From Alistipes sp. (GTDB lineage Bacteria; Bacteroidota; Bacteroidia; Bacteroidales; Rikenellaceae), in contig JAFQOR010000029.1 of NCBI GenBank assembly GCA_017403125.1, positions 1-64,000 on the forward strand: a DNA stretch of 64,000 nucleotides. The letters run 5' to 3'. Position 1 is the stretch's first letter. The number at the start of each line of letters is the position of its first letter. Positions 63,789 through 64,000 of this stretch are shown piece after piece. The notes under the pieces were generated by a model. The model had not been told where the DNA came from. It saw nothing but the letters and a program-made list of their open reading frames with translations, and searched no databases. Made by a program: the position numbers and the translations under genes.

Positions 63789-64000
63789 ATGAAACGTATT
63801 ATCAACCCATGGGTCGGCTTGGAGGGCTATGGCTGCTATGGCTGCGACCCGAACAACCATCACGGACTCCGCATGGAGTTTATGGAGGATGGCGACTACG
63901 TAGTATCTACATGGCATCCGCGCAGAGAGTTCGAGGGGTGGCGCAACACACTTCACGGCGGTATTCAGGCAACACTTGCCGACGAGATAGCGAGCTGGAC
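63789..64000 (+). CDS. PaaI-type thioesterase, start only
   Basis: The first 70 codons of a hotdog-fold thioesterase, cut by the window's right edge. It begins MKRIINPWVGLEGYGCYGCD and contains the active-site region TLHGGIQATLADEIASW, where HGG and the acidic residue after it are typical of the PaaI/YbgC superfamily. Paired CYGC cysteines sit near the N terminus, as in many Bacteroidota members. Predicted to hydrolyse a small acyl-CoA. It is divergent from the barrel gene, and a weak TATCTTCG box lies 38-45 bases upstream. Confidence 0.85.
   Translation, partial: MKRIINPWVGLEGYGCYGCDPNNHHGLRMEFMEDGDYVVSTWHPRREFEGWRNTLHGGIQATLADEIASW

Overview
The window reads as chromosomal DNA of a Bacteroidales bacterium, most likely Alistipes or a close Rikenellaceae relative. 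The signs are Bacteroidota-type promoters (TAnnTTTG at about -7, often with TTG or TTTG 19-20 bases upstream), weak Shine-Dalgarno sites, families such as DUF4270, DUF3098 and DUF6769, a lone starch-synthase-like domain protein, and gene pairs such as uppS-bamA-ompH-ompH and lipA-lipB. The genus is inferred from style and gene content, not from a marker gene. No rRNA, tRNA, transposase, phage gene or true CRISPR array was found.

Layout. 1-1,840 has no convincing gene; it holds an orphan hairpin, an orphan promoter-like site and a 1.1-kb array of 66-bp and about 250-bp units separated by nine copies of a 22-nt hairpin. 1,868-8,172: a small secreted protein, then a leftward block of gcvH, two lipoproteins, an RlmI-type methyltransferase, a 3'-5' exonuclease and recQ. 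8,254-12,798: an orphan PqqD-like protein, a metal-handling trio (His/Cys-rich protein, TonB-dependent receptor, HMA protein) and a RIC/YtfE iron-sulfur repair protein. 13,054-24,460: rightward genes for YfhO, ftsX, DUF3098, uppP, truB, queA, a GT5-like protein, a DUF4270 lipoprotein and topA. 24,534-31,629: a C1 peptidase, a 42-residue lipoprotein, lipA-lipB-recJ, a candidate structured RNA, a Cys-rich lipoprotein, a zinc-ribbon membrane protein and a DksA2-like regulator. 31,937-40,733 (leftward): ABC exporter, nrnA, two ompH/skp genes, bamA, uppS, nadK. 40,787-44,041 (rightward): pdxJ, CCA transferase, phosphoesterase. 44,332-51,315 (leftward): ileS, yebC, a patatin/outer-membrane-barrel protein. 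51,418-57,660 (rightward): pheS, TPR protein, EnvC-like protein, ybeY, mnmG. 57,954-63,691 (leftward): ilvE, metG, a large outer membrane barrel protein. The window ends inside a thioesterase gene.

The genes fall into a few working groups. Envelope biogenesis: uppS and uppP for the lipid carrier, bamA and skp for outer membrane proteins, ftsX and EnvC-like for division, YfhO, an MsbA-like exporter. Translation and tRNA modification: ileS, metG, pheS, truB, queA, mnmG, CCA transferase, ybeY, rlmI. Lipoate use: gcvH with lipA and lipB. DNA maintenance: recQ, recJ, topA.

This is mainly core genome and no complete new multi-gene system stands out. The most interesting signals are non-coding: the hairpin-bounded repeat array, the rod-like RNA after recJ, a parS-like 16-mer after mnmG with a one-mismatch copy in ilvE, and -7 boxes placed so that topA, recQ and uppS may have almost no leader.
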